A DNA stretch of 64,000 bases, taken from Lachnospiraceae bacterium (GTDB lineage: Bacteria; Bacillota; Clostridia; Lachnospirales; Lachnospiraceae). How positions within the stretch are numbered: position 1 is the stretch's first letter; each line of letters begins with the position of its first letter. This document shows positions 63,704 to 64,000 of the stretch, piece after piece. The notes beneath the pieces were generated by a model, which saw only the letters and a list, made by a program, of their open reading frames with translations, ran no database searches and was not told the origin of the DNA. Made by a program: the position numbers and the translations under genes. Where the stretch lies: positions 78,990-142,989 of the forward strand of contig CAJTEW010000002.1 in NCBI GenBank assembly GCA_910575605.1, given 5' to 3'.

Positions 63704-63721
63704 TTTAAATGTGTCTCCTCT

Positions 63722-64000
63722 CTAATAATTTTTCATCTTCGATTTGATTCGTGGATCTATAAAGGCATATAGAATATCCACAATCAGATTCATCAGTGAA
63801 ACAACAAAGGAGATGTAGACCACACCCGCCAGAACAACTGGAATATCCGGGATGAACTGCTTGTCTACAATGTAGGATCCAATACCGTTAATATTGAAAA
63901 CCTTCTCTGTTACGGCAGCTCCTCCCATCAGGTTTCCAAAAGACATACCAATCATTGTAACGATAGGTATCAGGGCGTTTCCTAAAATATGCTTTAATAC
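63722..64000 (-). CDS. oppB: Oligopeptide ABC transporter permease, C-terminal part
   Basis: The frame is open to the right edge, so only the last 92 residues are seen: HILGNALIPIVTMIG, EKVFNINGIGSY, a membrane helix and the final DPRIKSK motif typical of OppB/DppB. First gene visible of the leftward oppB-C-D-F-A operon. Confidence 0.93.
   Translation of the reverse strand, partial: VLKHILGNALIPIVTMIGMSFGNLMGGAAVTEKVFNINGIGSYIVDKQFIPDIPVVLAGVVYISFVVSLMNLIVDILYAFIDPRIKSKMKNY

Noticed and set aside
1-64000. tRNA or rRNA genes
   Set aside because: I saw no cloverleaf or rRNA-like segment on either strand in the intergenic regions inspected.

Overview
The window looks like chromosomal DNA of a low-to-mid GC, Gram-positive anaerobe of the Lachnospiraceae type. 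Evidence: LPXTG surface proteins and sortases, an S-box (SAM-I) riboswitch on metK, an L10 leader on rplJL, AAGGAGG-type ribosome binding sites, near-consensus TTGACA/TATAAT promoters, and a clostridial gene order (rpmG-secE-nusG-rplK-rplA-rplJ-rplL, then rpoB-rpoC). The genus cannot be named from the sequence alone.

1-2.5 kb: a site-specific inversion module. A tyrosine recombinase gene (473-1618, minus) and a perfect-consensus promoter (2066-2094, plus) lie between two perfectly matching inverted arms of at least 398 bp (1-398 and 2142-2539). Each arm ends on a 17-bp dyad that could be the crossover core. Each arm carries the 5' end of the same small gene, and the left copy runs off the window.

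2.2-20.1 kb: in the orientation shown, the promoter reads into sixteen closely packed plus-strand genes. In order they are a small protein, a SARP-type activator with a degenerate GGDEF domain, a paralogue of the small protein, a coiled-coil protein, signal peptidase I, a 1423-aa LPXTG tip adhesin, an LPXTG backbone pilin, two class C sortases, a pilin-like protein, two TasA-like proteins, two membrane-anchored surface proteins, a SipW-type signal peptidase and a two-domain peptidoglycan hydrolase. This reads as a complete surface-fibre factory that can be switched on or off by DNA inversion.

20.1-32.8 kb: mainly core genes. They are SAM riboswitch-metK, a histidine kinase/response regulator pair, an rRNA methyltransferase, a patatin-ornithine carbamoyltransferase in-frame fusion, birA, a small conserved gene, coaX, dus, greA, and lysS carrying a C-terminal tRNA-binding domain.

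32.8-37.4 kb: an eroded stretch. The 3' end of lysS and its terminator are duplicated around gene debris, followed by several unrecognised small genes and a C39-like peptidase.

37.5-64 kb: a MocR-type aminotransferase, a DegV protein, the ribosomal-protein/RNA polymerase operons with RNA leaders, a minus-strand GHKL kinase/LytTR regulator pair, a Fur-box-controlled feoA-feoA-feoB-(Cys-rich protein) operon, a putP-like symporter behind an attenuator, and a minus-strand oligopeptide ABC transporter (oppB-C-D-F-A). Its binding protein appears circularly permuted and its OppC has a long extra membrane domain.

Seven copies of a palindromic element (core GGGGACGGRGTA, long form with an inner GTGCCTGTCCCC hairpin) sit at 3' ends of genes throughout the window. 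Their arms differ between copies in a base-pair-preserving way.
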